DNA of 64,000 bases from an uncultured Clostridia bacterium (GCA_944386285.1 CALXAM010000020.1:1-64000); one strand, 5' to 3'. Shown: positions 52,415-62,334, counted from the first letter of the stretch. A program made the numbers and translations. The notes: generated by a model not told the origin, from the letters alone.

Positions 52415-54490
52415 TCACACACTGCGATAATACAGTCCTCGCGTATACGGCTGCTCCGACGATGTTTTTTGACAATACGCGCGAATGACCGAGGCGCACG
52501 TCTGCATATCCTCCCGTGTAAAATACAAAAGTCCATAAGAAAGGGAAGAAAGTTCCTGCATTCGATCGGCCATCCAAAGCGGTGTACCGTTTAAAATTTC
52601 TGCACCGTATGGACGGCGGCACATCACATAAAACGGTGTGTTACGCCGATCCGTCAATGTCGGCCATCCATCGCAGGACGCGCATCCCGTCTTTGCTTGA
52701 ACCGGACAATTCCGAACAAGCATCAGCGGCAAATAGCCATAGACAACCGCACCGCATGGAACCGGTACATTGATGCGCACCGCGTCCTGCGCCGCAATCT
52801 CAAAAGACAGCGTCACATGGGAAACGCCCATTTCACAAAGCATACGTGCGCTTTCACTGTTCGTCACATTTAAAAACACGCCGCCCGCTGGTTCCATCCC
52901 AAGATCATTCGCCATCCGCACATGCGCAATATTTTCACAAACAACACGAGAAAGCCCCTGTTCATGAAGCATTTTGAGTGTTTGCTCCACTTCATCTTCA
53001 CGTGAAGCCATCATACGCGGCAATTCAATCAGCAAACGACTGCCATACGGTTTTAATACATCAATATGCGCCGCCACTTCTAAAAAGGGAAGTGAGAACA
53101 GCCCAATATGCTCCATTTGCGAAAACGGTACTTGTGAAATAGATTCAAAGCGTGCAAATAAAAACGGTTCTTTTCCGCTTGTACGCTTTACCGGTTTCTT
53201 ATTTTCCTCAACGGGTTCTGGTCTATGGATTTTCACCGGAGGAATGACACCGCGCTGCTCTTCAATCGCTTCACAAACAGACCGCCGCAGCTCGTTTAAT
53301 TTGGATACCGGAACCATGAGCCCGTCATCGCATGAAACGTGAATTTGATCCGGTACAAAAATCGTACCGCCAAGTTTCTTTAAAATTCGTTCGCCTGCTT
53401 CTACCGAAAATGCTTTTTCACGTGCGATCTCCGGCGGATCAGATTGGCACACGGCTGTATTCCCATCGACATCCGTTCCAGAGAGTGAAACGGGCATATC
53501 TTTCTGTACAGAAAGCGAAAAAGACAGGGGAATACGTCCTTTCTCCGACTGATAAGAATGTTCAAGTGAACGCAAAAGTTTTGGTGTGGCGCGCACGACG
53601 TCATCCCGGCTTCGCACACCAAACATCGCGGCGCCACGTTTTCCGGTCAAATAGCCATCGGTAAATCCGCTGCGCGCAAATACATCACGCAAAAGCGTTT
53701 CATCCGCGGTACCGCCATCAAGTTTTGCGCGGTACACCTGTGCACAAGCCGCTACATATTCCGGACGCTTCATCCGTCCTTCTATTTTAAACGAGGTCAC
53801 TCCGGCCGCAGACAGCTCCTCTAAATGCGAAAGCGCACATAGATCTTTGAGTGACAAATCGTAATCCTCTTTATTTCTCCGATGTGAAAACGGCAGACGG
53901 CAAGTACCTGCACAGCTTCCGCGGTTTCCGCTTCTACCACCGATCATTCCACTGATATAACACTGTCCGGACATTGACATGCAAAGTGCTCCGTGCACAA
54001 ATACTTCCGTTTCGATTGGGACACTTTTTGCAATCTGAGAAATTTCTGCAAGTGAAAGTTCTCTTGAGAGCACAACACGGGAAAGGCCCATAGACAAAAG
54101 GGCTTCTGCTCCTTTTTTCGTATGAACGGACATCTGTGTTGAACCATGAATGCGTACATCCGATGAAATGGATCGAATCAGCGATACAACACCCCAGTCC
54201 TGCACAATAAAAGCGTCAATCCCAGCTTCACATCCGTCTGCAATCACGCGGGCAGCGGTGGAAAGCTCCCTGTCAAAAAGCAAGGTGTTAAGCGTTTGAT
54301 ACACCTTAACACCCCGTACTTTTGCATAGCGCACCGCCTCAGCCAGGTGCGTTTTATCGAAATTTGCAGCATTTTGCCGTGCCGAAAACAACTTTGCCCC
54401 AAGATATACGGCATCCGCGCCGTTTAATACAGCAGCCTTTACGGATTCCATATCGCCGGCAGGCAGCAAAAGCTCCGGTTTATTCGTCAT
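52415..54490 (-). CDS. Peptidase U32-family protein (RlhA/TrhP-like)
   Basis: A 691-aa protein of the U32 family. The N-terminal barrel starts with ELLLPAGDMESVKAAVLNGADAVYLG; the U32 signature lies in EVFVHGALCMSMSGQCYISG followed by the cysteine-rich GNRGSCAGTC. U32 proteins of this kind take part in tRNA or rRNA hydroxylation (TrhP, RlhA) in other bacteria, often with an Fe-S cluster, rather than proteolysis. The second half (about 360-690) is a further barrel-like domain. The ATG at 54490 has GGAGG and overlaps the zapA stop, so the two are coupled. The specific RNA target is unknown. Confidence 0.85.
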   Translation of the reverse strand: MTNKPELLLPAGDMESVKAAVLNGADAVYLGAKLFSARQNAANFDKTHLAEAVRYAKVRGVKVYQTLNTLLFDRELSTAARVIADGCEAGIDAFIVQDWGVVSLIRSISSDVRIHGSTQMSVHTKKGAEALLSMGLSRVVLSRELSLAEISQIAKSVPIETEVFVHGALCMSMSGQCYISGMIGGRSGNRGSCAGTCRLPFSHRRNKEDYDLSLKDLCALSHLEELSAAGVTSFKIEGRMKRPEYVAACAQVYRAKLDGGTADETLLRDVFARSGFTDGYLTGKRGAAMFGVRSRDDVVRATPKLLRSLEHSYQSEKGRIPLSFSLSVQKDMPVSLSGTDVDGNTAVCQSDPPEIAREKAFSVEAGERILKKLGGTIFVPDQIHVSCDDGLMVPVSKLNELRRSVCEAIEEQRGVIPPVKIHRPEPVEENKKPVKRTSGKEPFLFARFESISQVPFSQMEHIGLFSLPFLEVAAHIDVLKPYGSRLLIELPRMMASREDEVEQTLKMLHEQGLSRVVCENIAHVRMANDLGMEPAGGVFLNVTNSESARMLCEMGVSHVTLSFEIAAQDAVRINVPVPCGAVVYGYLPLMLVRNCPVQAKTGCASCDGWPTLTDRRNTPFYVMCRRPYGAEILNGTPLWMADRMQELSSLSYGLLYFTREDMQTCASVIRAYCQKTSSEQPYTRGLYYRSV

Positions 54491-54863
54491 ACGATCCTCC
54501 GTTTTCCGGTTCTTTTTGCTCAAATGTCATCAGTTTCATTTCAAGCATTGCATTTTTTTGACGAAGTGACTCGATCTCTTTTTTCAGTTCGGTAATTTCC
54601 GTACGCGAACGTGTTGCCTCTTCAAGATAATCAATGACTTGTTTTCTTAAATTATCTTTATCGCTCGCAGCTTTAATGCAATCGTCCATTAAGCCAAGCG
54701 CTACAAGCATGCTTGCGCTTGTCATGGAAAGCGCTTCATTTTGCTGCATGAATTCTTCTATTTTCGTGTTCAGGGACTCTGCGAGCTGTTTTACATAACT
54801 TACACTTTCTTCTGTTTGGATGGCATATTCTTTTCCTGCCAGGATAATCTTAATCCGGTTCAT
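54480..54863 (-). CDS. zapA: Cell division protein ZapA
   Basis: A 127-aa protein with the ZapA globular head (IKIILAGKEYAIQTEESVSYVKQLAESLN) and a C-terminal coiled coil (about 65-115). ZapA bundles FtsZ. GGAGGATCAGT precedes the ATG. It begins a co-directional run down to maf and is divergent from the DUF1624 gene. Confidence 0.92.
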   Translation of the reverse strand: MNRIKIILAGKEYAIQTEESVSYVKQLAESLNTKIEEFMQQNEALSMTSASMLVALGLMDDCIKAASDKDNLRKQVIDYLEEATRSRTEITELKKEIESLRQKNAMLEMKLMTFEQKEPENGGSYDE

Positions 54864-54984
54864 ACTGATCCTCCGTTTCCCGCAACGATGCGGCTGTTCT
54901 CTTTATAGGAAAAGTATAATACAATCTGTGCAGTTTGTAAAGGAAAAAGCCTGTCTGGATGACACACGTTTTCCGCAAAATTCT

Positions 54985-55013
54985 TTGACAAAGCACCCAG
55001 TTTCGTGTACGAT
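54985..55013 (+). promoter_or_regulatory. Promoter of the DUF1624 gene
   Basis: TTGACA (54985-54990), a 17-base spacer and TACGAT (55008-55013), about 30 bases before the TTG start. Confidence 0.65.
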
Positions 55014-55045
55014 ACTTTTATGCTGAAAAAAAGGGGGACATTCCT

Positions 55046-55810
55046 TTGATCAAGAAAGATCTTTCCAACCGCGTGCATCTGATTGATGAAGTGCGTGGAT
55101 TTTCTATTTTATGTATGGTTGTTTATCACGCCGCCTATGATCTTGTTGCATTGTTCGGCGTATCCATTCCGTTATTTTTTTCACCGGTGATGCAAAATTT
55201 CCTTCAGCCATTGTTTGCAGGACTTTTTATCTTCATCTCCGGCACAGCCGCAAACTATTCACATTCAAATCTAAAACGCGGTGCGATCTGCTTTTTGCTT
55301 GGTATGGTGCTTACAATCGGTACATGGATTGTCATGCCCAGTCAGTTTATTGCGTTCGGCATTCTCCATTGCTTAGGTGTGTGCATGATGCTTTCTCCGT
55401 TATTTTTATCACTCGCCAAAAAAATTCGGCCAATCGTACTCATTCCGGTTTCACTTGTTTTGTTTTTCTTACTCTATTCATTGCCGCAAGGACAAATCGG
55501 ACTGTTTTCCTTGACCTTTGCTATACCGCATGCATGCTACGATACACCGTTTCTTTTCTGGCTTGGTCTGCCGAACAGCACGTTTTTCTCGTCTGACTAT
55601 TTCCCTCTAATCCCATGGATTTTCGCTTTTTTAGCGGGTGTATCGTTCGGACGGATTGTAAAAGAAAATCGCTGTCCTGCCTTCTTCTACAAAGTGCACT
55701 GCCGCCCGCTCGCATTGATCGGCCGGCACACATTGGTGATCTATCTTTTGCATCAGCCGGTTGTTTACGGCATTTTCTCTCTGCTGGCTTTTTTGTTTCC
55801 GCGCGGATAA
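55046..55810 (+). CDS. DUF1624 / HGSNAT-like membrane acyltransferase
   Basis: A 254-aa protein with about seven hydrophobic helices. VHLIDEVRGFSILCMVVYHAAYDL is the typical first segment of the heparan-alpha-glucosaminide N-acetyltransferase-like family (DUF1624), with the conserved His in YHAAYD. FISGTAANYS and RHTLVIYLLHQPVVYG match family positions near the middle and end. It may acylate a wall or surface sugar; the acceptor is unknown. The start is TTG with GGGGG eight bases upstream. Confidence 0.82.
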   Translation: MIKKDLSNRVHLIDEVRGFSILCMVVYHAAYDLVALFGVSIPLFFSPVMQNFLQPLFAGLFIFISGTAANYSHSNLKRGAICFLLGMVLTIGTWIVMPSQFIAFGILHCLGVCMMLSPLFLSLAKKIRPIVLIPVSLVLFFLLYSLPQGQIGLFSLTFAIPHACYDTPFLFWLGLPNSTFFSSDYFPLIPWIFAFLAGVSFGRIVKENRCPAFFYKVHCRPLALIGRHTLVIYLLHQPVVYGIFSLLAFLFPRG

Positions 55811-56004
55811 CCAGTGCCATATAAACGTGCACTTATAAACACGCATATTGATTGTTATGCGCTTTACTTAAATTTAACGTTGATGTCTCTGTTTTTTGAC
55901 AAAACTACTGGAATATGAATCAAAAATAGTGTAGAATAGCAGTAGAAATTTTAATAGGTAAGAATATATAAAAAAACGCTCAAATCACAAGGAGGTTTCC
56001 CGCT

Positions 56005-57756
56005 TTGAGAAAGACGAAAATTATTTGCACATTAGGTCCAGCATCCGCTTCCGATGAAATTGTTCGGGAACTGATGCTCTCGGGTATGAACGTCGCACGT
56101 TTTAACTTTTCCCACTCAACTCATGCAGAGCATAAAAAACGGTATGATCAGGTCGATCGTATCCGTCGTGAACTTGGTCTGCCGGTTGCTATGTTACTTG
56201 ATACAAAAGGCCCAGAAATTCGCATTGGCTTGTTTGAGAACGACCGTATCACCTTGAAAAAAGGCGATCATTTCACCCTTACAACACGTGATGTCATGGG
56301 TACAAACGAAATCGTTTCGATTTCCTATAAACAACTTCCATTTGATATTTATGACGGATGCCGCATTTTGATTGACGACGGTTTGATCGAAATGCACGTG
56401 CTCTCTCATACCGACACGGATATCGTCTGCCACGTTGACAACGGCGGCCCAGTATCAAACCGCAAAGGCGTAAACGTCCCGGGCGTGCGTCTGTCGATGC
56501 CGTATATCAGCGAGCAGGACCGCCGGGACATCCTGTTCGGCGCAGAGACAGGCTTTGACTTCATCGCCGCTTCGTTTGTCAGAAGCGCAGAGGACATCGA
56601 AGATGTCCGCACCATTTTGAGCACCGTCGACAGAAAGAACATCCGCATCATTGCAAAAATCGAAAACGCAGAGGGTGTCAAAAACATCGACGAGATTCTG
56701 CGCGTGGCAGACGGCATCATGGTTGCCCGCGGCGACATGGGCGTCGAGATTCCGTTTGAAGAACTGCCGGGCATTCAGAAAAAACTCATCAAAAAAGCAT
56801 TCAATGCCGGCAAACAGGTCATCACTGCAACCCAGATGCTCGATTCCATGATTAAAAACCCGCGCCCGACCCGTGCGGAAACGACCGACGTTGCAAACGC
56901 AATCTACGACGGGACAAGCGCCATCATGCTGTCGGGTGAAACGGCGGCCGGCCTTTATCCGGTTGAGGCATTAAAAACAATGGCAATGATCGCAGAGCGC
57001 GCAGAACGCGAAATCGACTATGAAAAACGGTTCCGCGCAAGAGAGATGAGCGAACTGCCGAACATCACAAACGCAATTTCCCACGCAACCGTTACCACCG
57101 CGATGGATTTGAAAGCGGCGGCAATCTTGACCGTCACCACCGCAGGACAGACGGCACGGATGCTCTCGAAATACCGTCCGCAGTGCCCGATCATTGCAGG
57201 CACACCGAATGAACAGGCTTGCCGTCAGCTGAACCTCTCGTGGGGTGTCACACCGATTCTCTTAGAAGAAAAACACCAGGAAGAGGAGCTTTTCTCCCAC
57301 GCAGTCGACTGCGCAAAACAGCACGGCCTCATCGTGGACGGCGACTTGGTCTGCATCACGGCAGGCGTTCCGCTGGGCATTTCGGGCACGACCAACATGA
57401 TGCGCGTGCACATTGTCGGCGATATCTTAATCACCGGCACCGGCATCACCGAAAATCAGGTGCACGCGGACCTCTGCGTCTGCGAATCGGAAGAAGAGGC
57501 ACGCTTGCTTTTTAAGCCGGGTCAAATCCTCGTCATCAAAAAGACCTCGAATGCCATTTTGGATTTGATCAAAGACTGTGCCGGCATCATCACCGAACAG
57601 GACGGCGCAAACTCTCATGCGGCAATCGTCGGACTTGCACTCAACAAACCGGTGCTCGTCGGCGCAAAAGGTGCAACCGAAATCCTGCGTTCGGGCACAA
57701 ACGTCACCCTCGACGCAGAACGCGGCATCGTCTGCAATATGGCGAACAAAACCTGA
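56005..57756 (+). CDS. pyk: Pyruvate kinase with C-terminal PEP-utilising domain
   Basis: A 583-aa glycolytic enzyme that makes pyruvate and ATP from PEP and ADP. RKTKIICTLGPASASDE is the standard N-terminus; FDFIAASFVRSAEDI, IIAKIENAEGVKN (active-site Lys-Glu region) and MVARGDMGVEIP follow. The last ~100 residues add the PEP-utilising mobile domain (EQDGANSHAAIVG), as in many Firmicutes. The start is TTG after AAGGAGG. From about 56430 on, third codon positions become markedly richer in C than before. A possible promoter TGGAAT, 17 bases, TAGAAT lies upstream. Confidence 0.97.
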   Translation: MRKTKIICTLGPASASDEIVRELMLSGMNVARFNFSHSTHAEHKKRYDQVDRIRRELGLPVAMLLDTKGPEIRIGLFENDRITLKKGDHFTLTTRDVMGTNEIVSISYKQLPFDIYDGCRILIDDGLIEMHVLSHTDTDIVCHVDNGGPVSNRKGVNVPGVRLSMPYISEQDRRDILFGAETGFDFIAASFVRSAEDIEDVRTILSTVDRKNIRIIAKIENAEGVKNIDEILRVADGIMVARGDMGVEIPFEELPGIQKKLIKKAFNAGKQVITATQMLDSMIKNPRPTRAETTDVANAIYDGTSAIMLSGETAAGLYPVEALKTMAMIAERAEREIDYEKRFRAREMSELPNITNAISHATVTTAMDLKAAAILTVTTAGQTARMLSKYRPQCPIIAGTPNEQACRQLNLSWGVTPILLEEKHQEEELFSHAVDCAKQHGLIVDGDLVCITAGVPLGISGTTNMMRVHIVGDILITGTGITENQVHADLCVCESEEEARLLFKPGQILVIKKTSNAILDLIKDCAGIITEQDGANSHAAIVGLALNKPVLVGAKGATEILRSGTNVTLDAERGIVCNMANKT

Positions 57757-57815
57757 GTGGATATTTTGAAATCTGAGCGTTTTGCCGAATTGTACGCCGG
57801 CAAAATACAGATTTC

Positions 57816-57844
57816 TTGACTTTAGACAAAAAAGAGCGTAATAT
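57816..57844 (+). promoter_or_regulatory. Promoter of guaB
   Basis: TTGACT (57816-57821), a 17-base spacer and TAATAT (57839-57844), about 36 bases before the ATG. Confidence 0.7.
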
Positions 57845-57880
57845 ATTGTGCAAAAACATGTCGAATAAGGAGCGATGACT

Positions 57881-59392
57881 ATGGCATTTTACTTTGAGGA
57901 ACCGTCCCGCACATTCGGAGAATATCTGCTGGTGCCGGGCTACTCTTCCGCTGAGTGCATTCCGGCAAACGTGAGCTTAAAAACACCGGTTGTCAAATTT
58001 AAAAAAGGTGAAACCTCTGCCATCACGATGAACATTCCGCTTGTTTCCGCGATCATGCAGTCGGTTTCTGGCGAAGAAATGGCAATCGCACTCGCAAAAG
58101 AAGGCGGCATCTCGTTTATCTACGGTTCGCAGTCGGTCAAAGACGAGGCGGCAATGGTTGCACGCGTCAAAGCGTATAAAGCCGGATTTGTTACATCGGA
58201 TTCGAACATCCGTCCCGATGCAACTCTCGCAGACATCCTGGCACTCAAAGAAAAAACCGGTCACTCCACCGTCGCTGTCACAGAGGACGGCACTGCAAAC
58301 GGCCGTCTGGTCGGCATTGTCACAAGCCGTGACTACCGCGTGAGCCGCATGTCGCTCGACGAGAAAGTGTCCTCGTTCATGACACCGCTTGAAAAACTCG
58401 TCTGCGCACCGGACACCACCACCCTCAAAGAGGCAAACGACATCATCTGGGATCACAAATTAAACTCCCTGCCGCTCGTTGACAGCGAGGGCCGTTTAAA
58501 ATACATGGTGTTCCGCAAAGACTATTCGACACACAAAGAAAACGTAAACGAACTGCTCGACGCTTCCAAACGCTATATGGTCGGCGCCGGCATCAACACA
58601 AGAGACTACGCAGAGCGCGTTCCGGCACTTGTTGAAGCAGGCGCAGACGTGCTGTGCATCGACTCCTCCGAGGGCTTTTCGGAGTGGCAGTCCCGCACAC
58701 TCGCTTGGATCCGCGAAAAATACGGCGACACCGTTAAAGTCGGCGCCGGCAACGTCGTTGACCGCGAAGGCTTTTTGTTCCTTGCTAAAGCAGGCGCAGA
58801 CTTTATCAAAGTCGGCATCGGCGGCGGCTCGATCTGCATCACCCGTGAGCAGAAGGGCATCGGCCGCGGACAGGCAACCGCACTCATCGAAGTGGCAAAA
58901 GCACGCGACGAGTATTTCGAAGAAACCGGCATCTACATTCCGGTATGCTCCGACGGCGGCATCGTTCACGACTATCACATGACACTGGCACTGGCAATGG
59001 GCGCAGACTTCCTCATGCTCGGCCGTTACTTCTCCCGCTTTGACGAGAGCCCGACCAACAAAGTCATTATCAACGGCAACTATATGAAAGAGTACTGGGG
59101 CGAAGGCTCCAGCCGTGCAAGAAACTGGCAGCGTTATGACCTCGGCGGCGACAAAAAACTGTCGTTTGAAGAGGGTGTTGACTCCTACGTACCGTATGCA
59201 GGCTCGTTAAAAGACAACGTCGGCCAGTCGCTCGCAAAAGTACGTTCGACCATGTGCAACTGTGGCGTATTAAACATTCCGGATTTGCAGAAAAACGCAA
59301 AACTGACGCTCGTTTCGTCCACCAGTATCGTGGAGGGCGGCGCACATGACGTTGTGCTGAAAGACAACAATGCAGGATACTCTTCAAAATAA
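57881..59392 (+). CDS. guaB: Inosine-5'-monophosphate dehydrogenase
   Basis: A 503-aa enzyme of guanine nucleotide synthesis, oxidising IMP to XMP with NAD+. It has the barrel with a CBS pair inserted (about 95-225), and the catalytic loop [13 protein letters not shown] with Cys319. The catalytic flap contains ARNWQRY. The N-terminus [20 protein letters not shown] and GGG-SIC-I in place of the usual GPG-SIC-T mark the divergent IMPDH branch found in some anaerobes. I start at ATG 57881, eight bases after AAGGAG. Its codon use is C-rich at third positions, unlike the genes on either side. Confidence 0.94.
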   Translation: MAFYFEEPSRTFGEYLLVPGYSSAECIPANVSLKTPVVKFKKGETSAITMNIPLVSAIMQSVSGEEMAIALAKEGGISFIYGSQSVKDEAAMVARVKAYKAGFVTSDSNIRPDATLADILALKEKTGHSTVAVTEDGTANGRLVGIVTSRDYRVSRMSLDEKVSSFMTPLEKLVCAPDTTTLKEANDIIWDHKLNSLPLVDSEGRLKYMVFRKDYSTHKENVNELLDASKRYMVGAGINTRDYAERVPALVEAGADVLCIDSSEGFSEWQSRTLAWIREKYGDTVKVGAGNVVDREGFLFLAKAGADFIKVGIGGGSICITREQKGIGRGQATALIEVAKARDEYFEETGIYIPVCSDGGIVHDYHMTLALAMGADFLMLGRYFSRFDESPTNKVIINGNYMKEYWGEGSSRARNWQRYDLGGDKKLSFEEGVDSYVPYAGSLKDNVGQSLAKVRSTMCNCGVLNIPDLQKNAKLTLVSSTSIVEGGAHDVVLKDNNAGYSSK

Positions 59393-59405
59393 TAAACTCA
59401 AAGAT

Positions 59406-59441
59406 AAAAAAACAGATGTCCGATGGACATCTGTTTTTTCT
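59406..59441 (+). terminator. Terminator of guaB
   Basis: AAAAAACAGATGTCC and GGACATCTGTTTTTT form a perfect 15-bp stem with a three-base loop, then a T-run. Confidence 0.9.
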
Positions 59442-59469
59442 TGCGTTTTTTTAAAGCTTCTGATATAAT
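59441..59469 (+). promoter_or_regulatory. Promoter of the amino-acid symporter
   Basis: TTGCGT (59441-59446), a 17-base spacer and perfect TATAAT (59464-59469), immediately after the guaB terminator. Confidence 0.6.
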
Positions 59470-59537
59470 AGCTTTATATCGCGCACATTTGTTTTCGTGT
59501 GGCGAACAAATTTTGCTTTTGTTTATGGAGGGTGTGT

Positions 59538-60965
59538 ATGGAAGCGATTTTAAACGCAATTAAGCAAGCGAATGATGTCGTGAACGATTTTGTATGGGGT
59601 CCGCCAATGCTTTTATTATTGTTATTTGTCGGAATCTATTTTTCCATTCGTTTGCGCTTTTTTCAAATTCGGCGGTTCGGTCATGTATTTAAAGAAACCA
59701 TCTGCTCCACTTTTTCAAAAAAGCAGCCAAACGAGCCGAAAAATCATCGTGCAATCACCCAATTTCAAGCGCTGTCTACCGCACTCGCTTCTACGATCGG
59801 CACGGGAAATATTGTTGGTGTCGCCACTGCAATGGCTGCCGGTGGTCCTGGCGCTGTGTTTTGGATGTGGGTGAGTGCCTTCTTTGGCATGATGACACAC
59901 TTTGCCGAAAATGTTCTGGGAATCTTTTACCGCCACAAAAACCAAAAAGGCGAGTGGTGCGGCGGTGCAATGATCTACATTGAAAAAGGTCTTCACTGCA
60001 AATGGCTTGCGGTTTTATTTTCCGTATTTTGTTTGTTTGCTTCCTTTGGCATTGGTAATATTGCGCAGATCAACTCCATTTCAACTTCACTTGAAACATC
60101 GCTTTCCATTCCGCCTATTGTAACAGGAATCGTACTGGCTGCCGTTATGGCAATCATTTTAATCGGCGGTCTCAAACGCATCGCAGCAGTTGCTGAAAAA
60201 TTGGTTCCGTTTATGGCGCTTGTCTATATTCTCGGTGCACTCATCATCATTGGTATGAATGCGCCGCAGATTCCCGCAGCGTTTGCTTCTATTTTTAAAA
60301 GTGCTTTTTCGTTTGAATCCATTGGCGGCGGTATTATGGGATATGGTATTTCACTGGCTATTCGCTACGGCGTCGCACGCGGTGTATTTTCAAACGAAGC
60401 GGGTCTTGGCTCATCCGTCATGGTTCACTCCGCCGCAGATGTAAAAGAACCGGTGAAACAAGGCCTTTGGGGAATTTTTGAAGTTTTTGTCGATACGATT
60501 ATTGTCTGCACTCTGACCGCCTTGGTTATTTTATGTACCGGAGCACTTGACATCGGAGGCGAAGGTGCTGAAATTACCATGAATGCGTTTACAAACGGGT
60601 TTGGTTCTTTCGGCGGCATTTTTCTCTCTTTAGCAATTCTATTGTTCGCTTTTACAACTGCATTGGGCTGGTCTTATTATGGGCAACGCGCAGTCGAGTA
60701 TCTGTTTGGGTCAAAAGCTGTCATCATCTATCAAATCCTATTCATCGGCGTAATCGTGATCGGCTCTATCTCAACGGTTCAGCTCGTCTGGGACTTGTCC
60801 GATACTTTTAACGGGTTGATGGCGCTTCCAAACCTAATTGGTGTATTGCTGCTGTCTCCAAAAGTCATAAAAATCACAAAAAACTATATCGCACGGCGAT
60901 TTAAACAGGAATCAGTAAAACCTGTTCTTTCCGTTTACGATGATGAAGCTGACAAGAAACAATAA
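59538..60965 (+). CDS. Sodium:alanine/glycine symporter (AGCS family)
   Basis: A 475-aa transporter with about eleven helices. The family marks are WGPPMLLLLLFVGIYF near the start, QALSTALASTIGTGNIVGVA (substrate and Na+ site), GGPGAVFWMWVSAFFGM and VARGVFSNEAGLGSS. It imports alanine, glycine or D-alanine with Na+. The ATG at 59538 has GGAGGGTGTGT directly before it; the open frame begins 13 codons earlier without a ribosome site. Confidence 0.94.
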   Translation: MEAILNAIKQANDVVNDFVWGPPMLLLLLFVGIYFSIRLRFFQIRRFGHVFKETICSTFSKKQPNEPKNHRAITQFQALSTALASTIGTGNIVGVATAMAAGGPGAVFWMWVSAFFGMMTHFAENVLGIFYRHKNQKGEWCGGAMIYIEKGLHCKWLAVLFSVFCLFASFGIGNIAQINSISTSLETSLSIPPIVTGIVLAAVMAIILIGGLKRIAAVAEKLVPFMALVYILGALIIIGMNAPQIPAAFASIFKSAFSFESIGGGIMGYGISLAIRYGVARGVFSNEAGLGSSVMVHSAADVKEPVKQGLWGIFEVFVDTIIVCTLTALVILCTGALDIGGEGAEITMNAFTNGFGSFGGIFLSLAILLFAFTTALGWSYYGQRAVEYLFGSKAVIIYQILFIGVIVIGSISTVQLVWDLSDTFNGLMALPNLIGVLLLSPKVIKITKNYIARRFKQESVKPVLSVYDDEADKKQ

Positions 60966-60998
60966 AAAACAGACGCATATGCGTCTGTTTTTTTATTT
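60962..60998. terminator. Bidirectional terminator between symporter and aldo/keto reductase
   Basis: AAAAACAGACGCAT and ATGCGTCTGTTTTT form a perfect stem, with T-runs on both sides, between convergent genes. Confidence 0.88.
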
Positions 60999-61004
60999 TA
61001 TAAC

Positions 61005-62147
61005 TTATAACGAACGAAGTACTTCTTCCACACGTTTGAGCTCACTGCGAATGGACAGGTGCTGCGGACATTTGCGCTCACAATATCCACAGTTTACGCA
61101 GTCTTTGGATGTTGCGCCAGGCGCTTGCTCTTCCGAGCCGTTTTCATACGCTGTGAAATCTTTTTTCGCCGTTTCGGACAATCCATATACATTGTAGTAA
61201 GTATAATCGGCAAAAATCCGCGGAATATTGATTCCTTTGGGACATGGCTGGCAATAGCCGCAACCAGTGCAATAAAGTTCAGAGAACTTGTGAAGTTCTT
61301 CGAGCGCCTTTGTCATCTTATCAAAATCTTCTTTAGTCAAATCTCCGCTTTGTTCAGCAACTGCAACATTCTGCTCCACCATCGAAAGCGTCTGCATTCC
61401 TGAAAGCGCACAGGAAATATTCGGGTTTCCAAGCACAAACCGAAATGCCAGCTCATATGTCGAAAGCGACGCATTGTTCGCAATCTTTTCACCGAGCGCA
61501 GTCGGTGCTGCCAATCGTCCGCCGCCGACCGGTCCCATTGCGACAACGCCGACACCGCGGCTTGCTGCAAACGCAATCATCTCTTCATTTTTGCGGTCGA
61601 GCATGTTGTATTGTACAAGCATCGTTTCCATCTCAGGCGCTTTTTCAAGGATATACTGAATCACCGATGGATCGTCATGGAACGAAAACGAGATATGACG
61701 AATTTTGCCCTCTGCTTTTGCTTTGAGCGCTTCGTCAATCAGCGACAATCCCATAATTTTTTCATCAAACACCTTTTTATTGATTGCCCAGAAGTGATAA
61801 AAATCAATATAGTCGGTGTCAAGCTTTTTTAAGCTGTCCTCAAGCAGCCGGCGGTAATCCTCACGTGAGTGCACATTTTCCATCGGACATTTGGTAGAAA
61901 TATAAACCTTGTCACGGATGGGCTTTAATGCTTTGCCGACAGCGACTTCCGAATCAGCATGACAATAAAAATAAGCAGTGTCAAAATAGTTTACACCGAG
62001 TTCTGCCGCACGGCGCAGCATCTCGTTCGATTTTTCATAATCCACATGGAATGTTCCATTTTCCTCTACTTCCGGCAGGCGCATGCAGCCAAAACCAAGT
62101 GCTGAAATTGAAACACCGGTATTACCGAATTTACGATATTGCATCAT
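61005..62147 (-). CDS. Aldo/keto reductase with C-terminal 4Fe-4S domain
   Basis: A 380-aa oxidoreductase. The aldo/keto reductase barrel covers about 1-275 (LGFGCMRLP, YFDTAYFYCHADSE with catalytic Tyr and Asp, STKCP). A C-terminal ferredoxin-like part has CTGCGYCQPCPKG and CVNCGYCERKCPQ, two 4Fe-4S cluster motifs. Such enzymes are common in strict anaerobes and may move electrons between NAD(P)H and a ferredoxin; the substrate is unknown. GGAGG precedes the ATG at 62147. Confidence 0.92.
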   Translation of the reverse strand: MMQYRKFGNTGVSISALGFGCMRLPEVEENGTFHVDYEKSNEMLRRAAELGVNYFDTAYFYCHADSEVAVGKALKPIRDKVYISTKCPMENVHSREDYRRLLEDSLKKLDTDYIDFYHFWAINKKVFDEKIMGLSLIDEALKAKAEGKIRHISFSFHDDPSVIQYILEKAPEMETMLVQYNMLDRKNEEMIAFAASRGVGVVAMGPVGGGRLAAPTALGEKIANNASLSTYELAFRFVLGNPNISCALSGMQTLSMVEQNVAVAEQSGDLTKEDFDKMTKALEELHKFSELYCTGCGYCQPCPKGINIPRIFADYTYYNVYGLSETAKKDFTAYENGSEEQAPGATSKDCVNCGYCERKCPQHLSIRSELKRVEEVLRSL

Positions 62148-62175
62148 TTTTAAAATCCTCCCTCGACACAATCAA

Positions 62176-62192
62176 ACCGTGTAAAACACGGT
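62176..62192. promoter_or_regulatory. Possible operator at the aldo/keto reductase start site
   Basis: ACCGTG and CACGGT are exact reverse complements separated by TAAAA. The palindrome lies about five bases downstream of the predicted start of transcription. No regulator is known. Confidence 0.35.
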
Positions 62193-62202
62193 ACTCGATT
62201 TC

Positions 62203-62230
62203 ATTATATCATAAGTTTTGCCTGGTGCAA
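62203..62230 (-). promoter_or_regulatory. Promoter of the aldo/keto reductase gene
   Basis: Minus-strand TTGCAC (62225-62230), a 16-base spacer and TATAAT (62203-62208). Confidence 0.65.
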
Positions 62231-62305
62231 GAGGATACGATTTTTCTGTCTTTTAAATATTTGTGCAACTTCATTAAAATTCCAGACCATTTTTCTCATT
62301 CTCTA

Positions 62306-62334
62306 TTGAAAACAGGGAAGTGGAACGGTATAAT
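62306..62334 (+). promoter_or_regulatory. Promoter of the murQ operon
   Basis: TTGAAA (62306-62311), a 17-base spacer and perfect TATAAT (62329-62334), about 40 bases before the murQ ATG. Confidence 0.75.

Noticed and set aside
55890-55925. TTGACA near 55895 as the -35 box of pyk
   Set aside because: No -10 box lies at 16-18 bases; a weaker TGGAAT / TAGAAT pair further downstream fits better.
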